5,212 bases of DNA from CAZCGA01 sp964498075 (GTDB lineage: Bacteria > Desulfobacterota > Binatia > HRBIN30). The stretch covers positions 1-5,212 of the forward strand of contig CAZCGA010000258.1 of the NCBI GenBank assembly GCA_964498075.1. Direction: 5' to 3'. Under the pieces are notes generated by a model. The model was not told the DNA's origin. It was given only the letters and a program-made list of their open reading frames with translations, and did not search any database. Positions 1 through 5,212 of this stretch are shown piece after piece. The translations under genes and the position numbers were made by a program. Position 1 is the first letter of the stretch. The number at the start of each line of letters is the position of its first letter.

Positions 1-2
1 AT

Positions 3-1001
3 GCCTATCTCGTGAAGGGTGACCTCGCGACTTCGGCCGAGGTCGCGCAGGAGGCGCTGGCAGCCGCCGAGCGCACGGGAGACGCGTTCGACCTCCTCTC
101 GGCTCACTACCAAGTCGGCATGCCGTTGCTCTTTCAGGGCCACTTCTCGCAGGCGCTGCACCATTTCGAGCACAGCATCAAATTATACGATCCCAGCGAG
201 CTTGGGTCTCTGGCGTATGCGGTGGGAGTCGACCGTGGCGTCAACGCCCACGCGTTTGCGGCCCACTGTCACTTCTTCCTTGGCCATCTCGACCGAGCGC
301 TGGCGTTGAGCGAGGAGGCGGTGGCGCTGGCGAAGTGTGTGGAACATCCGCTCAGTCTGGCGAACGCTCTCTTCCAGGCTGGAGTTGTCCATTTCGAGCG
401 CGGCGAGCCCGACCGGACACGGGAACGCGCCGGAGAAGTCGTGGGTCTCGCCGAGCAGCTCGGGTTTCCGTCGTACCTGGGACTGGGGAGGGTTTTGCGA
501 GGCTGGGCGCAGGTCGAGTCGGGGGAGGGCGAGGCGGGCCTCGCGGAGATGCAGCAGGCGATGGTCGAGCTGGCTCGGATCAGGACCGGGCTCAGAGCAC
601 CTCAACACCGCTTCTGGCTCGCCGAGGGCTTCCGAAAGGTCGGGCGCCACGACGACGCCCTGGGCGCGCTCGGACGCGGCGTCGCGCTCGCCGAGCAACA
701 GGGACAGCACTACTACGATGCCGAGCTCCACCGGCTGCGGGCCGAGATTCTCCTCGACATGGACGGCAATGCGGTCGAGGAAGCGGAGGCGCTCTTCGGC
801 CAATCCCTGGAGATCGCCCGGCGGCAAGCGGCAAAGTCGTTCGAGCTGCGCACCGCCACCAGCCTGGCGCGGCTCTGGCAGCGCCAGGGCAAGCGCGACG
901 CCGCCCGCGCCCTCCTCGCCCCGCTCTACGCCTGGTTCACCGAAGGCTTCGACACGCGCGACCTGATCGAGGCCAAGGCGTTGCTCGAGGAACTCTCCTG
1001 A
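3..1001 (+). CDS. TPR-repeat C-terminal region of a cyclase/ATPase-TPR signalling protein (5' partial)
   Basis: The reading frame is open to the left edge (codons from base 3 read A-Y-L before the GTG at 12), so this is the C-terminal part of a longer gene and the GTG is probably internal. Numbered from that GTG, the 329 residues are almost all paired amphipathic helices rich in Ala, Leu, Glu and Arg, typical of tetratricopeptide repeats. Recognisable stretches include ALFQAGVVHFERGEPDRT, YYDAELHRLRAEILL (about 234-248) and the end segment from about 273, with AKSFELR, SLARLWQRQGKRDAARALL and WFTEGFDTRDL. From family knowledge, these closing segments typify large proteins with an N-terminal class III nucleotide cyclase or DNA-binding domain, a central AAA/NACHT-like ATPase and C-terminal TPRs. 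The TPRs probably bind a partner or sense a signal. Which N-terminal domain is present cannot be seen. The TPR assignment is firm; the cyclase label is inference. Confidence 0.85.
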   Translation, partial: AYLVKGDLATSAEVAQEALAAAERTGDAFDLLSAHYQVGMPLLFQGHFSQALHHFEHSIKLYDPSELGSLAYAVGVDRGVNAHAFAAHCHFFLGHLDRALALSEEAVALAKCVEHPLSLANALFQAGVVHFERGEPDRTRERAGEVVGLAEQLGFPSYLGLGRVLRGWAQVESGEGEAGLAEMQQAMVELARIRTGLRAPQHRFWLAEGFRKVGRHDDALGALGRGVALAEQQGQHYYDAELHRLRAEILLDMDGNAVEEAEALFGQSLEIARRQAAKSFELRTATSLARLWQRQGKRDAARALLAPLYAWFTEGFDTRDLIEAKALLEELS

Positions 1002-1004
1002 CCC

Positions 1005-1025
1005 GAGGGCGGCGGATGCCGCCTC
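1005..1025 (+). terminator. GC hairpin after the TPR gene, possible weak terminator
   Basis: Just after the TGA at 999-1001, GGCGGC (1008-1013) pairs with GCCGCC (1018-1023) around a GGAT loop. The stem extends by A1006-T1024 and G1005-C1025 if G1007 bulges out. The bases after it (TCCACCCTTGT) are only mildly T-rich, so it is not a textbook rho-independent terminator. Its place between two genes on the same strand suggests it ends or attenuates the upstream transcript or protects its 3' end. Confidence 0.35.
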
Positions 1026-1114
1026 CACCCTTGTCTCGCGCACGCATTCAGATGTAGAAAGCCAGCCCACCGCCGCTTTGCCGGTGACGCGAGGATGCTG
1101 CAACCGACACGACG

Positions 1115-1120
1115 AAGGAA
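1115..1120 (+). promoter_or_regulatory. Ribosome binding site of the ADC-like gene
   Basis: AAGGAA lies six bases before the ATG at 1127, a normal Shine-Dalgarno spacing. A GGAG directly abutting the ATG is too close to act. The site supports 1127 as the start, and the protein reads well from there. Confidence 0.6.
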
Positions 1121-1126
1121 TCGGAG

Positions 1127-2122
1127 ATGCCCGACATCAATCGCCCTCGGTACGTGAATCGCTGGGGCTTCAACGGCTCGCCGCAGCCCTTCGCCGCCAA
1201 ACGGGTCACCAGCTCGTGCTTCGTGCTCGAGGGCAAGTTGAGCCACCTGGAGGATCTCTGTCACCGGTTCTTCGCCGAGCCGACCGGCGGGCAGATCCAC
1301 TACCGGCCGCTCACCCAGTACGTCGTGCTCACGTTCAACCAGATGGAGTCGGTGGCGTGTGAAGATCCGCCGTACAGCCGCACGGGCAGCGGCAGCGAGA
1401 CCGAGGTGGCGTTCTGGGTGCTGACGGCCGCGGTGGAGCGCATGGCCGGCATCTGGGTGGCGCAGCGGCTGGCGTGGTTTGTACCCTACATCTTCGTCGA
1501 CAACTCGCCCAACCTCATCGCCGGGCGAGAGATCTACGGCTTTCCGAAGGAGATCGGGTGGTTCGAGATCCCGGCGAATCCCGGGCACGCGCAGCGCTTC
1601 AGCGTCGAAGCGACGGTCACCAAACGCTTCGGACCCCACGCCCGAGCCGAACGCGCGCAGCTCCTGGGAATCAATCGAACCGGTGCGCCCGGCAAACGCA
1701 AGTCGGAGCGCTGGACCAACTTGGAGGCCGTCGGCGGGCATGTGCGCGCCGCGCTGTTCGACGCCAAGAGCTGGGTGATTCCGGGCGTGCACTTTCTCGA
1801 AGAGCTGGCGTCGGACTTCATTCATCACCAGGGACCGCTGGTCTTCCTCAAACAGTCCTACGACATCGCCGACGGCGAATTCGCCTCGTTCCAGAGCATC
1901 GTCGAAGCCGTGTTCCGCGTCACCGCCTTCCGCGGCGGTGCGTCGCTCGACGGGAACTACGTCGTCGACCTGCCCCGCTTCGACAGCCATCCGATCGGCC
2001 GCGATCTGGGGCTCGCCGTGCGCCAGCCGGCGGTGCTGAGCTACTGGCTCGACTTCGACTTCGTCATCGACAAGGGCACCACGATCTGGACCGCCCCGCA
2101 GCCCGGGCCGCCGCAAGGTTGA
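1127..2122 (+). CDS. Acetoacetate decarboxylase (ADC)-family protein, enlarged
   Basis: The 331-aa soluble protein has no signal peptide. Its core, residues 124-145 (VDNSP, then GREIYGFPKEIG), aligns with the active-site segment of Clostridium ADC (LDNEP, then GRELSAYPKKLG). Asp125, Asn126, Pro128, Gly133-Arg134-Glu135, Pro140, Lys141 and Gly144 are all shared. Lys141 matches Lys115, which forms the Schiff base with the 3-keto acid. The next residue, Lys116 in ADC, is Glu142 here. Glu91 or Glu93 may match the active-site Glu76, but that alignment is loose. Classical ADC is about 245 aa; the extra length lies around 160-210 and in the C-terminal half, ending in a Pro/Gly tail. ADC-fold proteins include decarboxylases, aldolase-dehydratases and lactonase- or cyclase-like enzymes, so family membership is firm but the reaction and substrate are not. 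The gene ends 12 bases before the flavoprotein gene, which implies one operon. Confidence 0.85.
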   Translation: MPDINRPRYVNRWGFNGSPQPFAAKRVTSSCFVLEGKLSHLEDLCHRFFAEPTGGQIHYRPLTQYVVLTFNQMESVACEDPPYSRTGSGSETEVAFWVLTAAVERMAGIWVAQRLAWFVPYIFVDNSPNLIAGREIYGFPKEIGWFEIPANPGHAQRFSVEATVTKRFGPHARAERAQLLGINRTGAPGKRKSERWTNLEAVGGHVRAALFDAKSWVIPGVHFLEELASDFIHHQGPLVFLKQSYDIADGEFASFQSIVEAVFRVTAFRGGASLDGNYVVDLPRFDSHPIGRDLGLAVRQPAVLSYWLDFDFVIDKGTTIWTAPQPGPPQG

Positions 2123-2123
2123 G

Positions 2124-2128
2124 AGGAG
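2124..2128 (+). promoter_or_regulatory. Ribosome binding site of the flavoprotein gene
   Basis: AGGAG, within GAGAGGAGAT, lies six bases before the ATG at 2135. It begins two bases past the first base of the preceding gene's TGA (2120-2122). It fixes the start of the flavoprotein and suggests efficient reinitiation after the ADC-like gene. Confidence 0.75.
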
Positions 2129-2134
2129 ATCGCC

Positions 2135-4291
2135 ATGGCAGCGCAACGGCGAAAGAAGATCGCGATCCTGGGCGGCGGGGTCGGCGCGATGACGGCGGCC
2201 TTCGAGCTGACGGCGCAGAAAGACTGGCAGGAGCACTACGAGGTCACTGTCTACCAGATGGGTTGGCGCCTGGGCGGGAAGGGCGCCAGCGGCCGCAACC
2301 ACGAGGCGCAAGAGCGCATCGAGGAGCACGGCTTGCATATACTGCTCGGTTTCTACGACAACGCCTTCAACGTCCTGAAGCGCTGCTACGACGAGCTCGG
2401 GCGTCCCGCGGGGGCGCCGCTGGCCACCTGGCGCGACGCCTTCAAGCCGCACAACCTCGTCGTCTTCTCGGAGCGCATCGGCAGCGAATGGCAGGAGTGG
2501 CCGATCGAGTTTCCGGTCGACGACGAGGAGCCCGGGGGTCGCGACGTCGCTCTGCGGGTCTGGGAGTACGTTCCCCTGTTGCTCGGGTGGATGAGCGACA
2601 TGCTCGTCGCTCCGACCGGGGCGCGTCGGCCTCACCGCAACCCCGGCATGCCGTGGGCTCGTTGCATCCGGCGGCTCCTCGTCGACGTCGAAGGCGTGGC
2701 GCTCACCGCTGCCGCCGGCTGGCTCTGGGCGGCGGAATGGCTGGCCAGATCGCTCGACGCCGATCCCCGCAAGCATCGGCGTGAAGCGCATCACACCCTG
2801 GTGTGGCTGCTGGACAAGTTCATCCGCTGGCTGTGGGACCGCATGGAGCACGTGGTCGATCGGGACGCCGAGGCCCGCCATCTGTTCATGGCGCTCGACC
2901 TATCCGCCGCCATCATCACCGGTCTGATCGTGGACGGCGTCATCTTCAGGGGCTTCGATGCGATCGACGACCTGGAGCTGCACGAGTGGCTCGAAAAGCA
3001 CGGCGCCTCGAAGCGCCTCACGCTCGACGGCTCGTGGACGCGCGCGGCCTACAACCTGCCGTTCGCCTATCGCTACGGCGATACGCGCCGGCCGTGCGCC
3101 GCCGCCGGCACGGCGCTGCGCGGGGTGCTGCGCATGGTGCTGACCTACAAGGGCGCCATCATGTGGAAGATGCAGGCCGGCATGGGCGATACCATCTTCG
3201 GCCCGCTGTACGAGGTGCTCAAGCGCCGCGGCGTACGCTTCGAATTCTTCCACCGCGTCAAGCATCTCCATCCCGCCGCCGACGGGCGCACGATCGAGCG
3301 CATCAGCCTCGGTCGCCAGGTGAGACTGAAGAAGGCCCGCAGCCGGAAGACGAAGAGGAACGACCTGCACTACGATCCTCTCATCCCGGTCAAAGACCTC
3401 CCCTGCTGGCCGAGCGAGCCGCTGTACGATCAGCTCGAAGAGGGCGAGAAGCTGCGACGGTTGAAACGCGCGGGGCACTTCGTCGACCTCGAATCCTACT
3501 GGACCACCTGGAAAGACGTCGAGGAGATCACCCTGATGCACGAGAAGGACTTCGATCTCATCGTCCTCGGCATCTCTCTGGGCGCGCTGCCGCTCATCTG
3601 CAAGGACGTCATCGCCATGAAGCCCGCCTGGCGACACATGGTGCGCCACGTCGAGACGATCCGGACCATGGGCGTCCAGATCTGGTTGCGCCCGTCTCTG
3701 GAGGCCCTCGGCTGGCCGACCCCGAGTCCCGTGCTCGGCGGCTACGTCCAGCCCTTCGACACCTGGGCAGACATGACCCATCTCATTGACCGCGAGAAAT
3801 GGCCGGCGAAGCATCCGCCCGGCAACTTGGCCTATTTCTGCGGACCGCTCGAGGACGGCATCGAGCCGCCGTACTTCACCCACCCTGAGTTCCAGCAAAA
3901 GGAGGACGACGCCCTCAAGAAGGCGTTTCGCGGTTTTCTCGAGCGACACACGCGCGCCTTGTGGCCGCACGCCGTCAAACCGGGGGAGCAGGGATTGAAC
4001 TGGGATCTGCTGGTCGACCCGCAGGACCGCGAGGGCGCGGCGCGGCTCGACGCCCAGTACTTCCGCGCCAACCTCGATCCGAGTGAGCGCTACGTGCTCT
4101 CCGTGCCTGGCAGCACCAAGCACCGCCTGCGCAGCGACGAGTCGGGGTTCCACAACCTGTTCCTCGCCGGCGACTGGACGCGCAACGGCCTCAACGCCGG
4201 CTGCGTCGAAGCGGCGGTCATGTCGGGCATGCAGGCATCGCGCGCCATCTGCGGGCAGCCCGAGGTGATCGTCGGAGAATCGGACGTCTGA
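2135..4291 (+). CDS. Large FAD-dependent oxidoreductase, carotenoid desaturase / hydroxysqualene dehydroxylase-like
   Basis: The 718-aa protein opens with a dinucleotide-binding fold: KKIAILGGGVGAMTAAFEL (7-25) supplies the GxGxxG loop, followed by VTVYQMGWRLGGKG (37-50), the RLGGK motif of the amine oxidase/phytoene desaturase superfamily. EEHGLHILLGFYDNAF (63-78) matches the GLH segment after the FAD loop in these desaturases. A second FAD-proximal strand is DFDLIVLGISLGALP (472-486). The C-terminal NLFLAGDWTRNGLNAG, then VEAAVMSGMQASRAI (674-706), is the FAD-closing motif of this superfamily. The protein should therefore bind FAD and oxidise or desaturate a probably lipophilic substrate. 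Oddities are its length (relatives are usually about 420-550 aa), a Trp-rich, partly hydrophobic middle (about 140-275) that may hold the substrate or touch a membrane, a basic patch at 394-408 (RQVRLKKARSRKTKR), and Gln41 where an acidic residue usually binds the FAD ribose. It follows the ADC-like gene at 12 bases. The substrate is unknown. Confidence 0.85.
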   Translation: MAAQRRKKIAILGGGVGAMTAAFELTAQKDWQEHYEVTVYQMGWRLGGKGASGRNHEAQERIEEHGLHILLGFYDNAFNVLKRCYDELGRPAGAPLATWRDAFKPHNLVVFSERIGSEWQEWPIEFPVDDEEPGGRDVALRVWEYVPLLLGWMSDMLVAPTGARRPHRNPGMPWARCIRRLLVDVEGVALTAAAGWLWAAEWLARSLDADPRKHRREAHHTLVWLLDKFIRWLWDRMEHVVDRDAEARHLFMALDLSAAIITGLIVDGVIFRGFDAIDDLELHEWLEKHGASKRLTLDGSWTRAAYNLPFAYRYGDTRRPCAAAGTALRGVLRMVLTYKGAIMWKMQAGMGDTIFGPLYEVLKRRGVRFEFFHRVKHLHPAADGRTIERISLGRQVRLKKARSRKTKRNDLHYDPLIPVKDLPCWPSEPLYDQLEEGEKLRRLKRAGHFVDLESYWTTWKDVEEITLMHEKDFDLIVLGISLGALPLICKDVIAMKPAWRHMVRHVETIRTMGVQIWLRPSLEALGWPTPSPVLGGYVQPFDTWADMTHLIDREKWPAKHPPGNLAYFCGPLEDGIEPPYFTHPEFQQKEDDALKKAFRGFLERHTRALWPHAVKPGEQGLNWDLLVDPQDREGAARLDAQYFRANLDPSERYVLSVPGSTKHRLRSDESGFHNLFLAGDWTRNGLNAGCVEAAVMSGMQASRAICGQPEVIVGESDV

Positions 4292-4332
4292 TCCGACAAT
4301 CCGCAGCGGACACAACGTGGGCTGAAGACCGC

Positions 4333-4358
4333 AACCCAACATACGATGCGTGTGGGTT
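4333..4358. terminator. First hairpin in the convergent gap
   Basis: AACCCA (4333-4338) and TGGGTT (4353-4358) are perfect inverted repeats around a 14-base loop. A CA/TG step can extend the stem if A4339 bulges. It lies 42 bases past the flavoprotein stop and abuts the stronger palindrome at 4359. No T-run follows directly. It may help end or stabilise the flavoprotein transcript, but on its own it is weak. Confidence 0.3.
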
Positions 4359-4381
4359 CCCTCTCCTTTCAAAGGAGAGGG
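4359..4381. terminator. Perfect 11-bp palindrome between convergent genes, likely bidirectional terminator or mRNA-end stem
   Basis: CCCTCTCCTTT (4359-4369) and AAAGGAGAGGG (4371-4381) are exact reverse complements around one central base, so the RNA would form a stem of about 10 bp with a tiny loop. It sits between the flavoprotein stop (4291, plus strand) and the phosphatidyltransferase stop (4411, minus strand), where both transcripts need a 3' end. Neither side has a U-tract, so it may stabilise mRNA ends or be a repeat-element stem rather than a classical intrinsic terminator. Confidence 0.5.
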
Positions 4382-4392
4382 TCAGGGTGAGG
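4359..4392. repeat. REP-like intergenic repeat
   Basis: The palindrome's right arm runs on into GGAGAGGGTCAGGGTGAGG (4374-4392). From general knowledge, this string and its complement recur in intergenic regions of many high-GC proteobacterial genomes as part of REP-like palindromic elements. Only one copy is in the window, so its repeat nature is recalled, not shown here. The left side lacks the mirror CCTCACCCTGA, so this would be a partial or asymmetric copy. Confidence 0.45.
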
Positions 4393-4410
4393 TTGAGCCT
4401 GTGCTTCGTC

Positions 4411-4980
4411 CTAGCGTCGGCGGAGTCGGGCTGCGTGAAAGACCGACGGGACGTCGTGCCGGCACTCCGCGAAGAGGTACGTGATGCCCAGCTCGTCGAC
4501 CGCGCACACGAGCTGGAAGAGCGCCGCGACGCGGAAGGGCCAAGCGATGTCGAAGATCAGCAGCAGGGGCACACTGATCCCCATCAGCACCGAGCCCAGC
4601 TTCACGGACCAGGTGTGATAGCCGGGAACGGCCCGGTACTTGGCGTAGGCGATCGCCGTCGGCAAGAGGAGGCAGACAATGGCGAGGATCACGTAGGGTG
4701 CCTCGCGACGAACGATCTCCGGCCAGAGCCACCAGGCGCCGAAAGGAAAGGAGAGCCACAGGGCGAAGTCGGCCCACTGGTCGAGCCGGGCGCCGAAATC
4801 CGATTCCTGGCCGAGCCGCCGGGCCAGCGCGCCATCCAGCACGTCGGACACGAGCCCGACACCGAAGAGCGCCAGGAAGATGCCTGTGGCGCCATTCCAC
4901 GCGAGCGCGAGGAGGACCGGCGCACACACGGCGCGGAAGGCGCTGATCAGGTTCGGTGCGTTCGGTGGGAGCTTACTCAA
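4411..4980 (-). CDS. CDP-alcohol phosphatidyltransferase family protein (PgsA-like)
   Basis: This 189-aa integral membrane enzyme moves a phosphatidyl group from a CDP-linked lipid to an alcohol in the cytoplasmic membrane, releasing CMP. Residues 46-71 fit the family signature DxxDGxxARx8GxxxDxxxD exactly: Asp46, Asp49, Gly50, Ala53, Arg54, Gly63, Asp67 and Asp71, the metal- and CDP-binding site. The N-terminal PNLISAFR (9-16) resembles the start of phosphatidylglycerophosphate synthases. Hydrophobic segments lie at about 18-43, 72-88, 95-114, 128-145 and 150-170, consistent with the usual six-helix fold. The acceptor alcohol cannot be read from the sequence; glycerol-3-phosphate is a reasonable guess. 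The start is a TTG at 4980: the frame closes at a TGA a few codons upstream, and the next GTG (residue 18) would remove PNLISAFR. The start overlaps the preceding gene's stop by eight bases (TTGAGTAA), so translational coupling is likely. Confidence 0.88.
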   Translation of the reverse strand: MSKLPPNAPNLISAFRAVCAPVLLALAWNGATGIFLALFGVGLVSDVLDGALARRLGQESDFGARLDQWADFALWLSFPFGAWWLWPEIVRREAPYVILAIVCLLLPTAIAYAKYRAVPGYHTWSVKLGSVLMGISVPLLLIFDIAWPFRVAALFQLVCAVDELGITYLFAECRHDVPSVFHAARLRRR

Positions 4981-5212
4981 TCTCGCCGCCAGTCAGCGTA
5001 GGGTCAACTGCAGCGCCCCGGCGAGCCCGCCAGAGCAAGACGCCCGGTACTGAAAATGCCAGAGCCTGCGCCAGGCCCGCGGGCCAACCGTGCCCGTTGG
5101 GGCTGGCTTCATTCCAGATGAGGTGACTGAGCGCGATGTAGAACGTATAGGCGGCAGCGCAGGGAAGGATCCAGGGGCGCCGAAACCAGAACCCCCAGGC
5201 GCCAATGAGGAA
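4973..5212 (-). CDS. C-terminal part of an unidentified membrane protein (5' partial)
   Basis: Read from the right edge on the minus strand, one frame stays open for 79 codons and stops at TAA (4973-4975). It begins FLIGAWGFWFRRPW and ends DPTLTGGEIE. It has an edge hydrophobic segment, a clear membrane span (about residues 13-33, PWILPCAAAYTFYIALSHLIW), a short polar loop with NEASPNGHGW (33-42) and a second span (about 43-60, ending VLLW), followed by RARRG, a positive cluster suggesting a cytoplasmic tail. The start lies outside the window. I do not recognise the family. Membrane-type composition, GC-rich third positions and the TTGAGTAA overlap with the phosphatidyltransferase support a real gene, and its position suggests a membrane-lipid or envelope role (inference). 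A competing frame on this strand (4993-5205) reads as a low-complexity Pro/Ser/Arg protein and is rejected. Confidence 0.7.
   Translation of the reverse strand, partial: FLIGAWGFWFRRPWILPCAAAYTFYIALSHLIWNEASPNGHGWPAGLAQALAFSVPGVLLWRARRGAAVDPTLTGGEIE

Noticed and set aside
1031..1060. Promoter-like TTGTCT and TAGAAA separated by 18 bases before the ADC-like gene
   Set aside because: Each box matches the sigma-70 consensus at only four of six positions with long spacing. A promoter in this gap is plausible, but the match is too weak to report as a site.
1474..2784. 436-aa open frame on the plus strand
   Set aside because: It is out of frame across two supported genes and their junction, with an Arg/Ala/Pro-rich product typical of a shifted high-GC reading.
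926..2881. 651-aa open frame on the minus strand
   Set aside because: It is antisense to the ADC-like gene and the start of the flavoprotein, both of which have clear family motifs. Its product is a Pro/Arg/Gly/Asp-rich composition with no motif, as expected for the shadow of GC-rich codons.
2900..4372. 490-aa open frame on the minus strand
   Set aside because: It is antisense to the flavoprotein, with low-complexity composition and no recognisable domain.
4387..5001. 204-aa open frame on the plus strand
   Set aside because: It is antisense to the phosphatidyltransferase, whose catalytic motif is perfect. The product is charged low-complexity sequence.
4993..5205. 70-aa open frame on the minus strand
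   Set aside because: It overlaps in another frame the 79-codon membrane-protein tail, which has far more protein-like composition and a coupled stop.
1..5212. CRISPR array, tRNA, rRNA, insertion sequence or phage genes
   Set aside because: No regularly spaced repeats, cloverleaf-like sequence, transposase motif or phage protein could be seen on either strand.

Overview
This is a GC-rich window whose coding frames strongly prefer G or C at the third codon position. It suggests a large-genome, high-GC Gram-negative soil or environmental bacterium, such as a deltaproteobacterial, Myxococcota or Binatota-like lineage. That placement is inferred from base composition, the types of proteins and a REP-like GGAGAGGGTCAGGGTGAGG repeat. 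No marker gene fixes the taxon.

Layout. (1) Positions 3-1001 (+) hold the C-terminal part of a TPR-rich protein of the kind found at the end of large adenylate/guanylate cyclase-ATPase-TPR signalling proteins; its N-terminal domains lie outside the window. (2) A 125-base gap carries a GC hairpin and then the ribosome binding site of the next gene. (3) Positions 1127-4291 (+) hold a tight two-gene unit. The first gene is an enlarged acetoacetate decarboxylase-family protein (331 aa). Twelve bases later comes a large FAD-dependent oxidoreductase of the carotenoid desaturase / hydroxysqualene dehydroxylase / amine oxidase type (718 aa). (4) A 119-base convergent gap holds two adjacent hairpins, the second a perfect 11-bp palindrome that begins a REP-like sequence. 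(5) On the minus strand, positions 4411-4980 hold a CDP-alcohol phosphatidyltransferase with a perfect catalytic motif. Its TTG start overlaps the stop codon of an upstream membrane-protein gene, of which only the last 79 codons (4973-5212) are in the window.

How the genes work together. The ADC-like protein and the flavoprotein are very probably cotranscribed and may act in sequence on the same, probably hydrophobic, substrate; the substrate is unknown. The minus-strand pair looks translationally coupled and acts at the membrane, with the phosphatidyltransferase making a phospholipid. The TPR protein is a signalling or regulatory protein that need not be related to either unit. The most unusual content is the ADC-like/flavoprotein pair. 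The Schiff-base lysine of the ADC family is kept, but its neighbouring lysine is replaced by glutamate, and the flavoprotein is far longer than its classical relatives.
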